From Fallopia convolvulus (lineage: Eukaryota > Streptophyta > Magnoliopsida > Caryophyllales > Polygonaceae), in the NCBI GenBank assembly GCA_964016875.1, contig OZ024724.1, positions 41,593,820 through 41,657,819 of the forward strand: a stretch of DNA of 64,000 bases, read 5' to 3'. The first letter of the stretch is position 1, and each line of letters begins with the position of its first letter. Position numbers and translations under genes: made by a program. Positions 1 through 10,690 of this stretch are shown piece by piece. Below the pieces are notes generated by a model, which did not search any database, was not told where the DNA came from, and saw nothing but the letters and a program-made list of their open reading frames with translations.

Positions 1-1939
1 GACGTTCAACCATACCGTTTTGTGTGGGTGTATGAGGGCAAGAGATCCGATGTTGGATTCCCTGATTTTGAAGAAGGGTAGACACATTATGAAATTCACC
101 ACCCCAATCAGTTTGAAGAGCTTTTATGGTGGCATTAAATTGAGTTTTAACCATGGCTTGGAAGAGTTTAAAAATTTCAAACACTTGAGATTTATGATGC
201 ATAAAATAAATCCAAGTAAAGCGAGAATAGTCATCAACAAAGAGAACAAAGAAACGACATCCATTTATTGAGAGTTTCGGAGCGGGACCCCAAACATCCG
301 AGTACACTAATTCAAAAGGAACAGTTTTAGAGCTATGACACAAATTAATAGATAAACAACTACTTTTTCCTAGAGAACAAGACTGACATAAAAAATTAGA
401 ATCAAAAGATGAAACAGGCAACTTGAAAAGACTAAGAGCATGACGAAAAACAAACTGATTTGGATGACCTAAACGATGGTGCCAATTTGGAGATGTTGTG
501 CGCTCGCCTACAAGATCCGTCTTCAAAGAATTAGAAACCGACACAGGTAGACAATAAAGGCCATTGCTAACGATTCCTTTGTGAAGTACCTGCCCCTACA
601 TGTCCTTAAGTAAACAAAAAGTAGGGTGAAATTCAACAAAAAGATTATTATCTTTTGTGAGTTTAGTAATACTGATTAAATTTTTGGTCATATTTGGGAC
701 ATGGAGAATATTAGATAATTTAATGGGTTTTTGATAAGATGGAAGATATGAATGACCAATATGAGTAATGGGTAAAGTGGTACCGTTGCCTAGGGCGAGT
801 TGGTCCGAGCCATGATATTCTGAATCAAGATTGACTTTATTGAGGTCACCTGTAATATGATTAGTGGAAGCCGAATCAAAATACCATGTCGGGTCTGTGA
901 TGGAGGATTGACTCTGAGCATGATAAGCAGCAGGTGGAACTTGATTGAGTTTCTCCGGTAGATGACGAGACGGAAAGTGTTGAAGGTTTAACCGACTGTA
1001 ACAATCTTTGGCCGAGTGATAGGGCTTGTCACAAATCTGACATGTTGTGCGAGGCCTTGGTTGTTGAGACGAACCACTCATCCTATCACCAGGAATGGAA
1101 TTGGAGGTTGTGTTCCCACGCCCACCAGATCGAGAGGACGATGGTTGAGATGGTCGGTCTTGTCCTGATCGGCGCTGATTTCCAAAAGTTCGGTTCTGGG
1201 AATAATTAGCCATGGGAGAAGATGAAGACAGAGAACGAGATTCCTCTTGAAGACCTTCCTCCTTGGTTAAGAGATAGCCAAGGAGATCATCAGAAGTGAA
1301 CGGCTCAGCCCGTATATTAGCAGCGGCTTTAAAGGCGCCATAGGAAGAGTCAAGACCATGGAGAATAGCGATGACAAAATCGTCGTCGGACACCGGCTGA
1401 AGACAATCAGCAAGTGCATCAGCCAAGTTCCGCTTTTTCTCATAGTATTCCAGCATAGATAAAGCTCCCTTAGGAAGAGAATTCAATTGTTGTTTTAGGT
1501 GCATCGAACGAGCCCTGGATTGCGCTTGAAACATGCGTTCAATAGTCAGCCAGGCGTCCCGAGAAGAATCGACCTTGACAAGATAACCGAGCAGCGGCAC
1601 TAAGATTGTGGTTCGAAGCCATACGAGAATAAATTTATCCCGTTGGTTCCAAACGAGATAATCGGGATTAGGTTCAATTTTGGCAGCCTGATCTTCAGTA
1701 GCAGGAATGCGAATTTTCTCCATGGGATGAACACTAGAGAGTACGAAATCTTTGAGGGCATAGGCATCAAGGGTGTCAAGAACATTTGATCGCCAGATGG
1801 TATAATTGTTGCAGTCTAATTTGAAGGAAAAAACAGGGAATTGCAGACTGGAGGATGAAGTGCCACCGAGCGCAGCAGAAAGGATGCTTGCACCACTCGT
1901 CCTTGATCCAGCAGAAGAGCAAGAAGCGTCGTCCGACAT
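1..1939 (-). pseudogene. copia gag-pol polyprotein, 5' part, one nonsense codon
   Basis: I take the ATG at 1939 as the start because the primer binding site lies just upstream at 1995-2009. The gag part has the LTR-copia type Gag region (LKQQLNSL and LEYYEKKRNLADAL blocks). A zinc knuckle CQICDKPYHSAKDC follows; it keeps C-C-H-C but has Tyr where Gly is usual. The protease motif reads WYFDSASTNH, with Ala in place of the usual Gly after Asp-Ser. Next is the integrase HHCC finger (WHHRLGHPN ... CQSCSLGK), then the core with Asp in YSDVWGP, LQTDWGGEF and a final NG.VER at the window edge. A single TAG at 596-598 breaks the frame just after the protease region. The related copy at 42.5 kb has Lys-Gln codons where this one has ATG TAG. 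Confidence 0.85.
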
Positions 1940-2009
1940 TGTTAAGAAGAAAAAGAAAGGCCGAAAATTTACGAAAATTTGGAGGAGAGAACCTGTGCTT
2001 TGGATACCA

Positions 2010-2256
2010 TAAAAGATAATAATATGGAACCCTTGTTGAGATCTTCTCATACAAGGAGAATATTATTTATAGAGAGGTTACATGTACAAGCTTGGAGAAC
2101 AAGTAGTTCCAAAGGATAGAAATATTTACAATAAGGAAAGTATAATAATATAAGGATAAGAATAATATATGATTAGATAAGAAGATTCGATTTTTATCTC
2201 ATCTTCTCTCTATTACATATCATATGGATGGAGCCATGGAGGGGGAAGCATTAACA
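2010..2256 (-). repeat. 5' LTR of the left-edge copia element
   Basis: On the - strand the block begins TGTTAATG at 2256 and ends next to the primer-binding-site-like sequence at 2009. It holds a TATA-like CTATAAATAATATT (about 2059-2072), the expected Pol II promoter of such an LTR. The last two bases read TA rather than CA, so the exact inner edge is uncertain. The partner LTR lies outside the window and I could not compare the two. Confidence 0.6.
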
Positions 2257-2879
2257 AACTCTATCACGTGTTTGGCCTTGGGAATTCAAGCTCGACATTA
2301 GATTTACTTTTCTAGGATAGAAATCCTCTCCCACATCCAATAACTAGGCACAAAAGCATAAGAGAAAACAAAAAAAAACCTATAAATTAAATTGTAATTT
2401 TTTTAATCATTTTAAGGAAAACTGGGAAAAAAATGTTTTGCTTGATGAAATGGAGTTTTTAAGCCTCGAATTCATAGAGCAAGCACCCTATCTATTCACT
2501 CTAGCTTTGCTGCTTTGGGTTAGGTAGTATTGACGTTTGAATTAAGATTATTACAAGTTGAAGTGTTGAACAATACCAACCAAGCAACTACTAAGTTTCA
2601 TATGACCAAAAACAAAGACTATCTAATTCAATATTAAGAAGTTGATGGGCAGACAAACTTGATCCACCCTAGCATCAAATTCAAAACTCTAATTGGTAAT
2701 CATATGAGTTTTCAGTTTTTAATTTTGAACTCACAAATATAAAACAAAACTTGTTCGGTAAAACTGTTGCCAAAATGAAAATCCTATTATATTTTGAAAA
2801 CTCGACAATTAGTATATTAAACCACAAAATCGATCTTGTTTTAAAAAACTAAAGACGTCTTCACCTTTACCGCTATGAA
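2257..2879. other. intergenic, nothing recognised
   Basis: AT-rich unique-looking sequence without a supported ORF, RNA gene or terminal repeat. Confidence 0.5.
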
Positions 2880-3450
2880 TACCAACTTCACCTTGTCTAA
2901 CAATGTCGTTGCCACCACCTCCATCACCAATGTCATTGTCGCCACCACCATCACCTCCACCACCTCTGTCACATTTGCACCACCTCTTCCATTAACGATA
3001 CCACCACCATCATGGCATCATCTCCATCACCACCACCTCCAAGTCTATCGCCATGGAAAGAACCACCTTCACTAACATTAACACCATTGTTGGCGCCACC
3101 CCGACCACCCAACATACTTCATCAACTACCAACCACCCTCCACGACCACCACCATCACTAGCTCAACCACCACCATCGCCATCATCTTCACATCCGCGGC
3201 CGCCACCACCACCTCCATCGCTGTCCTCGTCACCACAATTAGCACCATCTCCATAACTTTTGTAACCGCCTTCACCTAAATGCCACCACCATCACATTTT
3301 CCACCTTTTTCCATTGTCATTGATACCTCCACCACTACCACTACCAATTGTACCACCACCACCACCACCACCACCACTCCCAATGTCACATCTACCGTTG
3401 TCGCTATCGTCACCAATATTGTCGTCATCAAGGTTGCAACCCCCACCATA
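2880..3450. repeat. degenerate CAC/CAT trinucleotide tract
   Basis: About 570 bp made largely of CAC, CAT, ACC and TCC triplets on the + strand (GTG/GTT on the other), with one run of pure ACC near 3351-3374. All overlapping ORFs translate to Thr/Pro/His- or Val-rich strings of no family, so I read this as an expanded and decayed microsatellite, not a gene. Confidence 0.75.
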
Positions 3451-3998
3451 TAAATTGTCATGTTTATTATTATTTAGTGAATACTAAACTAATTTTAGGA
3501 TATATTATATTATGAGTTATTATATCACAGTAATATCTTGAAATGTAAATAAAATAGTTTTTAAAAATCGAAGTTTCAGAATTGACAACTGATTTTAATT
3601 TTCTAAAATATAAAAAATAAAAACTTATATGGTTACTAAACAAGCCTTATGTTGTTTGCATTTAGATTGGTTTATGTATTTTTATATAGTTGGGATATTT
3701 CTCATGTTCGGTTGAAGATATTTGACCCAAACCAAATATTTTATTGAATCAAGACAATGAGTCTGGTTAATGTGTGCCCGTGAGCATACAATAAAAGTAC
3801 TAACTTTAAAAATTATTTAAAAATTAGAATTGAAGAACCGTTTTAAGAATTTTAAAATTAACCAATACTAATCAAATTTACTATTCATACTATGTGTCCA
3901 TGAGTACACATTAGAAAATTCCTTAACAAATTTATCTTATATTTTTGCTTTCTATTTGGATCCAATCCATGACATGATAGATGTATGCTAGTCTTACA
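3451..3998. other. intergenic, nothing recognised
   Basis: AT-rich sequence with no supported gene. Its last 45 bases (from about 3951) resemble 4986-5024, see findings. Confidence 0.45.
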
Positions 3999-4564
3999 TG
4001 TTGAGAGTTATCCCGCATCTGAAAATTGCGAACTATAATTGCGTAATATATAAGCTCAGGAGTTACTCTACCATTGCCATATGGTTTTGGGCTGGAACCT
4101 TATTGGTTTTGTATACTAGTCCGTTATACGCATGGCCCATAGATTGTTGGCCCATCAGACTTTATCATGCTATCATAACAGGTTTCGATGTGGGTTTATT
4201 TTCTGGAGTCTTCTTCGAGCTTGCCTTGAGGGGATTGTTCGGACTTGTCAGCCTTAAGAGAATATTCAAAGCAGTAGCCCGCCCAATATAGGAGTTGCCG
4301 GTCCAATTGGGATTGTTCGCTAAGCCTTGATGGATTTCTGTCCAAGTGTCAACCAGCCCAGACAGTTGCACTTGAGGGGGCGTGTTGAGAGTTATCTCAC
4401 ATTTGAAATTGAGAACTATAATTGCCTACCATATAGGCTTAGGAGTTACTCCACCCATTGCCATATGGTTTTGGATTGGAACCTTATTGGGTTTGTATTC
4501 TAGGTCCGTTATACGCACGACCCCCAGATTATCGGCTCACCGGACTTTATCATGGTATCAGAGC
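3999..4564 (+). mobile_element. TRIM-like miniature LTR retrotransposon (two LTRs plus a second PBS)
   Basis: Two similar LTRs, 3999-4167 (169 bp) and 4383-4552 (170 bp), both start TGTTGAGAGTTATC and end CTTTATCA. The first is followed by a degraded primer binding site (TGCTATCATAACA, 4168-4180). A 215-bp internal part carries no coding sequence. The polypurine tract GAGGGGG (4374-4380) stands directly before the second LTR. The second LTR is in turn followed by a perfect initiator tRNA-Met primer site TGGTATCAGAGC (4553-4564), as if it began another internal region. Size and layout match terminal-repeat retrotransposons in miniature, which depend on other elements for replication. I saw no clear target duplication. 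Confidence 0.8.
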
Positions 4565-4652
4565 TAAGCTTACTTAGGTTATAAGTGGGCGTAGAGGATT
4601 AGGTCAAGGAAGAGCTAGCTCTCATGATAAAGTCCGATGGGCCGATAATCTG
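4525..4652. repeat. 30-bp inverted repeat copying the end of the TRIM LTR
   Basis: Bases 4525-4554 (end of the second TRIM LTR) recur as reverse complement at 4623-4652 with 28 of 30 matches. The arms are separated by 68 bp that include the primer binding site. A transcript would form a strong stem-loop. Confidence 0.8.
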
Positions 4653-5018
4653 CATATTGTCTATCCTTTTTTTTTATTGTATATGTTTTTATCTTTTTAT
4701 TGTTTTTTATTCTTTATCCTATTGTTTTTATTTTTTTTAATTGTAGATTTTTATAAAAGGATGATGTGGCATATATGTGGCGCTCACTTGGCACGTGTGA
4801 CATACACAACCAAAGAAAGCAAGTGAAAATGGTAGATTAGGGGTTTCATTAGGTCCCAAAGTGTAGGAGTAGGGGTTCAATCGAATAGGGTCAAACTACA
4901 AGGGACTAAGTGACTATCTGACCCAAGTTCAAAGAACCGTACCGTATATCGGTATATGTATCTGGCCCATTTGCTTGCTAGTTGCTATTTGGATCCAATC
5001 TACGAGTTGATAGACACA
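4653..5018. other. intergenic, T-rich tract then unique sequence
   Basis: 4660-4750 is a poly-T/TTTTA-rich tract. The rest has no supported feature. Confidence 0.45.
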
Positions 5019-5263
5019 TGTTAGTTTATTTTGAAAGTTTTTACAAATCCACAAAACTAACATTTGAAACTATTAGGAAAGATATTATTTTTGTAGAAAC
5101 GATAAAATTTTCCTTGTACTCTTTAATGATATCTTGTAATCTTTTATTCTATAAGAGAATCAAAACCTAACTTCAACTTCAAAGATTTTCTTTGTATAAA
5201 TATATGTTGAATAATCAATGAAAGAATTAAGGCATTCAATATAATTGTCATCCTAGACTTTCA
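5019..5263 (+). repeat. 5' LTR of an old copia element
   Basis: The block starts TGTTAGTT and ends CTTTCA. It is followed at once by a primer-binding-site-like TGGTATCAACCT (5264-5275). A TATA-like TTGTATAAATATATG sits near 5192-5206. The downstream gag-like frame in the same orientation supports the call. No second LTR is visible, so the edges are inferred. Confidence 0.6.
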
Positions 5264-5517
5264 TGGTATCAACCTACAACCTAAAACATAGATCCTCCCA
5301 ATAAAAAGTTTCTGTCTTTCATCCCAAAATCCAGCCAAAATCGATTTGGACACTGAGGTTAACGATTCCGATATTGAGGTCGTTAATGAGCCCATAAACC
5401 AAATCACTAACCCGAAGACATTCGACAACTTCCTTGCCGTCGCAGGCGGTGCCAATTTGCAATTCTCGACGTTGAACATTCGTTTAGAGCCAACAACTTA
5501 CACGCTTTGGCGCCACA

Positions 5518-5921
5518 TGATACAATCCGATAGCTCGGAAAGTACCAAGATTTGTTGAATAATCGAACCAAAGGAATGGCCTGCGGCCAGGAGGGAGAAG
5601 TGACGTGAATGGGAGGGAGAACAGACGAGATTAGGGCAAAATATTTCTTCTTATTAATTATCATAATAAGACAGGATATTTATACTAAGCCCTAACGGTT
5701 CAAAAAAAGCGTCCCGGGAAAGAACCGTAAAGAAAACCCGAGAAGGAGTGACTCACTCTATTAAAAAAATACATTCAGTAAAAGAAATTCCTAAAATAAT
5801 CCAATAATAAACTAATAATACTCTAATAATGAACTAATAATTATCTATCAAACGGACCGGTTTGCGCCGTTCTCGAGCGGGTCGGGAACTTGTTTCCACT
5901 GCTGCCATATGATCCGTATCA
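5518..5921 (-). repeat. 3' LTR of the gypsy element
   Basis: 404 bp, matching 11657-12060. The last 88 nt of the pol frame (5834-5921) lie inside this LTR. Confidence 0.92.
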
Positions 5922-8900
5922 ATCTCTCCCCCGATGAGATTCGGCTTGTCCTCAAGCCGGAGATTAGGAAAGGAGAGTTGAACCTGTTCCCGCGGTTCCC
6001 AAGAGGCATCAGTTTCAGTTTTGTCGTCCCATACGATAAGCCATTCAACACGTGGAACACCGTCAGCCAACACTGTACGTTCACTAATGGCTCGGACAGG
6101 TTTAGACAAAGGCTGGTCATTGATGAATTCAGCTGGAAAACTCGGCACGATTGGAACCTTGTCGTTGGAGACAAATGGCCTCAAAAGTGAAACATGGAAG
6201 ACGTTATGGATCCGGGAATTTTCTGGTAACTCCAGGCGGTATGCCACCGCTCCAATTCTGTCAATGATTTTGAACGGACCATAAAAACGCCTTGCTAATT
6301 TGGAAGACAAAGGTTTGGCTATAGAATGTTGTCGATATGGCCTTAGTTTGAGAAGCACCAAATCTCCCACCTTGTACTCGACGTCTCGGCGGTGAGAGTT
6401 AGCATAAGCACACATCCTTTGCTGCGCTTTTTGGAGGTTAGCGCGCAGCAATTCCACCAGTTGATGACGCTCCTGAAGAGTCGCAAACGCAGTGGACTCG
6501 CCCGCGGTCGGAAGTGTTGCACGGATTAAGGGTGATGGTGTGCGCCCATACAAGGCTTGGAATGGTGTCATTGTAAGCCCTTCATGATAAGTGCAGTTAA
6601 GGGCAAGCTCTGCCCATGGCAAAAAGACAGCCCAGCGTGAAGGGCGAGCATGAGTAAACGCTCGGAGATATTGCTCTAGGTCGCGGTTTCGGACTTCCGT
6701 TTGGCCGTCCGTCTGTGGGTGGTAAGCCGTGCTATGGCGTAATGTTGTCCCGCTCAATCGGTGAAGTTCTTTCCAAAAGGCACTCGTAAATATTGTATCC
6801 CGATTGGAAAGAATTGAGGCCGGCACCCCATGGTGTTTGACAACAATGTCAACGAACAGCGATGCGACCTTTGCGTACTTGGATAGACGATCCACAACAA
6901 CCAAGATGGTAGTGAAACCACGGGATGGCGGTAAACCGGTGATAAAATCCATTGAGACCTCGTCCCACACTTTTTCCGGAATAGGCAACGGCTGAAGGAG
7001 GCCCGGAGATTTTGCGGTGCTATATTTGGTTGCTTGACAAGTAGCACAGGATTCGACAAATTGTTTCACCTCGTTGCGCATTCCCCTCCAAAAGAAAACT
7101 TCGGCAATGCGGTGGAACGTTCGATCGATGCCCGGGTGGCCAGCCAAAGGGGGTGGATGGAACTCATTCAGCACTTCGATTTTTAACGGGGAGTTCTTCC
7201 CTAGCACAGGCCGATGTGCATAGTATACGACGCCATCATGGATGCGAAAAGGCGGTTGCAGCTGTCCGGCCTGCTGAGCATCGTGCAAAGCTACTAAATC
7301 ATGAAGAACTAAATTCTCTTGCTTGAGTTTATGCAAGAAGTCAGGAAGCGGCTGTGACAAAGCCAAAAATTGGCGAGCTGACGGATCATCATTAATCATA
7401 CAACGTGATAGCGCGTCGACTACTTTGTTGCCGACCCCAGTTTTATATTCGATTCGAAATTTGTAGCCCATCAACTTACGTATGAAGAACTGTTGATCCG
7501 GTGTTTGGATAACTTGTGATAACAATTCCTTCAAACTTTTCTGATTCGTTCGGATGACATATTCTCGACCAAGTAAATATTGTCGCCATTTTTGTACTGC
7601 AGAAACATTGGCAAACAATTCTCTATGGTAAGCGGAAGAACCACGTCGACGGATTCCGAGTGTTTTACGAAAAAACGAGACCGGTCTTTCCTTTTGCAAC
7701 AGCACCGCCCCTACACCCTCATCGGATGCATCAGTCTCGACAACGAAACCAATGGAGAAATCAGGTAGCTGTAATATGGGCGGTTTCATCATGGCTGATT
7801 TCAAGCGAACAAAGGCCTCATCAGCGCTCGGTGACTAGGCGAACTTATCTTTCTGTAATAACGCAGTAAGCGGCGAAGCCAGGGTAGCATAATTCTGAAT
7901 AAACTTCCGATAATACCCTGTCAAGCCCAGAAAGCCCCGTAATTGCTTGACAATCTTCGGTGTCGGCCACTTGCTCATGGCTTCCAGCTTGCTCGGATCG
8001 GCTAAAAGCTGACCGACGGCTACTATATGACCGAGGTACTCAACGGAGGACGTGCCGAAAGAGCACTTCGATCCCTTAACGAAGAAATGGTGATCTCGTA
8101 AAATCTGAAGGACCATATCAAGATGTCGAACATGGAGCTCTAAGGAATCACTGTAAACCAGAATGTCATCGAAAAAGACGATGACGAACTCTCGCAGATA
8201 AGCCGAAAAAATGTGATTCATTCATGTTTGGAAGGTTGATGGAGCGTTGGTCAGACCAAATGGCATAACCAGAAACTCGAAGTGTCCGTCGTGAGTGCGA
8301 AAGGCCGTTTTGTAAATATCCGTTGTATGCATACGGATCTGATGATAACCAGAGCGGAGGTCCAGTTTACTGAAGAAAGACGTTGACCCTAATTCATCAA
8401 ACAATTCATCTGCTGTCGGAATCGGAAATTTATCAGCTACCGTTGCCTGATTCAGAGCTCTATAATCAACACAAAATCTGAAGTTGCCGTCCTTTTTCTT
8501 GACAAGAAGAGCAGGAGACGAGAACAGACTTGTGCTATGCTGAATAATCCCTTGTTGTAACATATCCTGAATCTGCCGCTCGATTTCCGATTTCTGAAAA
8601 TAAGGGTAACGGTATGGCCTCACATTTACAGGTTTGGAGTTTTGATGCAAGTGAATCCGATGGTCCCAAGGTTGCTGCGGCGGCAAACCAAGGGGTAACT
8701 GAAAAACCGCCTCATGTAAAGACAGTACATCCTTAATAGTCGGGTGAAGATCAAGCGGCCAATCAATGGCTTTTGCAGCCGTGTTGTGCTCGGCATCTGC
8801 AGCAAGAGACACGATTTCAAAGCATTCAGATATCACATCAGCGGCAAATAAAGATTGTAAAGCATGGAACGAAATTACCCGGGGAACTTGACGATCGCCT

Positions 8901-9745
8901 TGTAATTGCACCAATTTTTTGTTCCAAGAGAACTCCATTGTTAATCGAGCGTAATCATGAGATACTCTCCCTAGCGTTTGCAGCCATTGAACTCCCAACA
9001 CCACATGAGGCCCGTGCACATTCAGTACGAACAGATCAATATCAAAGATGTGCCCCTGCAAAGAGATAGGCGTGGTTGTGCACTGGTGGGTGCAAAGGAG
9101 TGATTCGCCATTGCCAACATACACACGGAATGGAGTAACTTCCGTTAAGGATAATCGTAATTTTTCGGCCACTGTTGGATTGATGAAATTGTGTGTGCTT
9201 CCCCCATCGATCAGCACTTGAACTGGCACGTCTAAGATAGTTCCCTGGATTTTTAAGGACTTCGGATTGGCCAGTCCCTCGAGCGAATTAATGCTCGAAA
9301 TATCTGCCGTCATGGCGAGAAGATCATCATCTGGCGGCGTCTCAGAATCGTCCTCATCATTTGTACCCAATAAAGCGAGAAAGCGATGCTTACACCGGTG
9401 GCCCGGAGCGTATTGTTCATCGCAATTCCAGCAAAGACCCTTCTTAGTTCGTTCGGCCCGCTCGACTACTGACAGGCGTCGAATGGGAAGTCGTGAATAA
9501 TCCTCGCCATGTGGTTTGCTGTGCGAACTGGATGGGCTCGCCCCCGTTGATGGAGGTACTAGATTAGTGTTGCTTGGCGGTTTCGAACCTGCTGGTGGCC
9601 AAACCGACGATTGGTGTGCACTCCGCTGATGGTATCTGATACGTGATCGCCTTGGATTACTCCTCGATGACCAAGTATTTAACCACACAGGATCCCGATC
9701 TTGCCAGTAGTTCGATTTCCAACCTGATTTGCCTTCAAATTTAAT
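5834..9745 (-). pseudogene. gypsy pol (zinc knuckle, protease, RT, RNase H, integrase, chromodomain-like)
   Basis: The frame is continuous apart from a TGA at 8222-8224 (inside RT) and a TAG at 7835-7837 (between RT and RNase H). Visible in order are the knuckle CWNCDEQYAPGHRC, protease VLIDGGSTHNFI, RT (FCVDYRALNQ, KLDLRSGYHQI, and the catalytic FFDDILVYS), RNase H (VVETDASDEGVGAVL), the integrase HHCC finger, the integrase core with MDFITG, and a C-terminal block EWLIVWDDKTETDASWEP typical of chromodomain-bearing chromoviruses. The second catalytic Asp of the integrase is lost: SNRD stands where SDRD is expected. About 11 residues are missing after DRLSKYA. The reading frame runs through the polypurine tract into the LTR. 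Confidence 0.9.
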
Positions 9746-10690
9746 AACTTGATGAACAAGAAACTTGAAATATGAATGAGAATGAATCTGATTTGAAGGG
9801 TTAAGATAATTAAAGAGATAGTTCAATTGAATTGGCTCTAACGCTAAATTCAATTGATGAACTAGTTTTGATCTTTAACAATCAAACTAGAACTAACTTA
9901 ATTAATCAAATTAACAAATCAAATCTGAATTGAAGGAAAACGAATTGGTGATAATGAGCGTAGAGATTGCATGCATGAACAATAGTTGCTTTAATGGCCC
10001 ATAAGCTAGATAAACCAATAGGGTTTATCTAATTCACGCCGATTTTTATTGAATGAATAACAAAGCTATTTAAAGAAAATACAAGGTAGAGTTGTCTTGG
10101 AGAATAATTCAAGGAGATCAGCCCTAGAAGGGTAGAAAGGTCCTCTTCTTGTTTTCCAAGATAACATATAATAATATAAAAACATCTATCTAAGTCCCCT
10201 TATCTTAATTAAATCAAATAGATAAATATTTGACTTATTTAGATAAGAAAACTAAAAAGTTAATCCTAAAACTCAAAAAGATATAAATAATAATAAAGCA
10301 AGATATATTTCAGCCCTAACAAACTCCTATGGCCGAAATTATCATAAATATAATATCTAGAAATAGATAAAATTAAAACTAAAGATAAGATTCCCGTAAG
10401 ACTTGAACAACTCTCAGTAAATCGCAATTTTCAGCTCTTTGCTCTTGGATTAAGCTGACGTAAACTAAAAAGTTGTAGATATTGTAATTATCTGTCCAAC
10501 GCAATTTGAACGGACTTGAGATCAATTTTCTATATCAAGTTATGACCATTTTACTGAGCACTGTTTTTAATTTGACGGGTCTCTTAACTTTTTGAACTTT
10601 CAAGACTTTATCCTCTTCCTTGGTGGCCTTGGACGCCATTGATGAACATTATCAAAGGATAATATCAAATCCATGAAAACCTTCTTGAAC
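9745..10690. mobile_element. AT-rich non-coding insertion splitting the gypsy gag
   Basis: The gag frame stops making sense at about 10690 and resumes at about 9745. Both junctions carry TCAAGTT, a possible short target duplication. Read on the - strand, the inner part has LTR-like features: a start TGTTAGGGCTG near 10320, a TATA-like CTTTAAATAG near 10070, and AATAAA close behind. No coding sequence is visible. It may be a degraded solo LTR or a non-autonomous element. I cannot name a family. Confidence 0.55.

Larger units (their letters stand above)
1..2256 (-). mobile_element. Ty1/copia LTR retrotransposon, partial (5' LTR, gag, protease, part of integrase)
   Basis: The element reads right to left and leaves the window at base 1. 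In order on the - strand are a 5' LTR (about 2256-2010), a primer-binding-site-like sequence (2009-1995, TGGTATC followed by a degenerate match to initiator tRNA-Met), a gag start at 1939, then protease, GAG-pre-integrase zinc finger and the integrase core. The frame is open across the whole visible part except for one TAG at 596-598. The second half of the integrase, the RT, the RNase H and the 3' LTR lie outside. The near-intact frame suggests a fairly recent copy. A related, more decayed fragment lies on the + strand at 42196-42620. Confidence 0.88.

Noticed and set aside
2875..3461. Thr/Pro/His-rich and Val-rich open frames on both strands
   Set aside because: They only translate the CAC/CAT triplet tract in different frames; composition is fully explained by the repeat.
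3998..4567. Hydrophobic 97- and 61-codon frames
   Set aside because: They coincide with the two TRIM LTRs and resemble each other only because the LTRs do.
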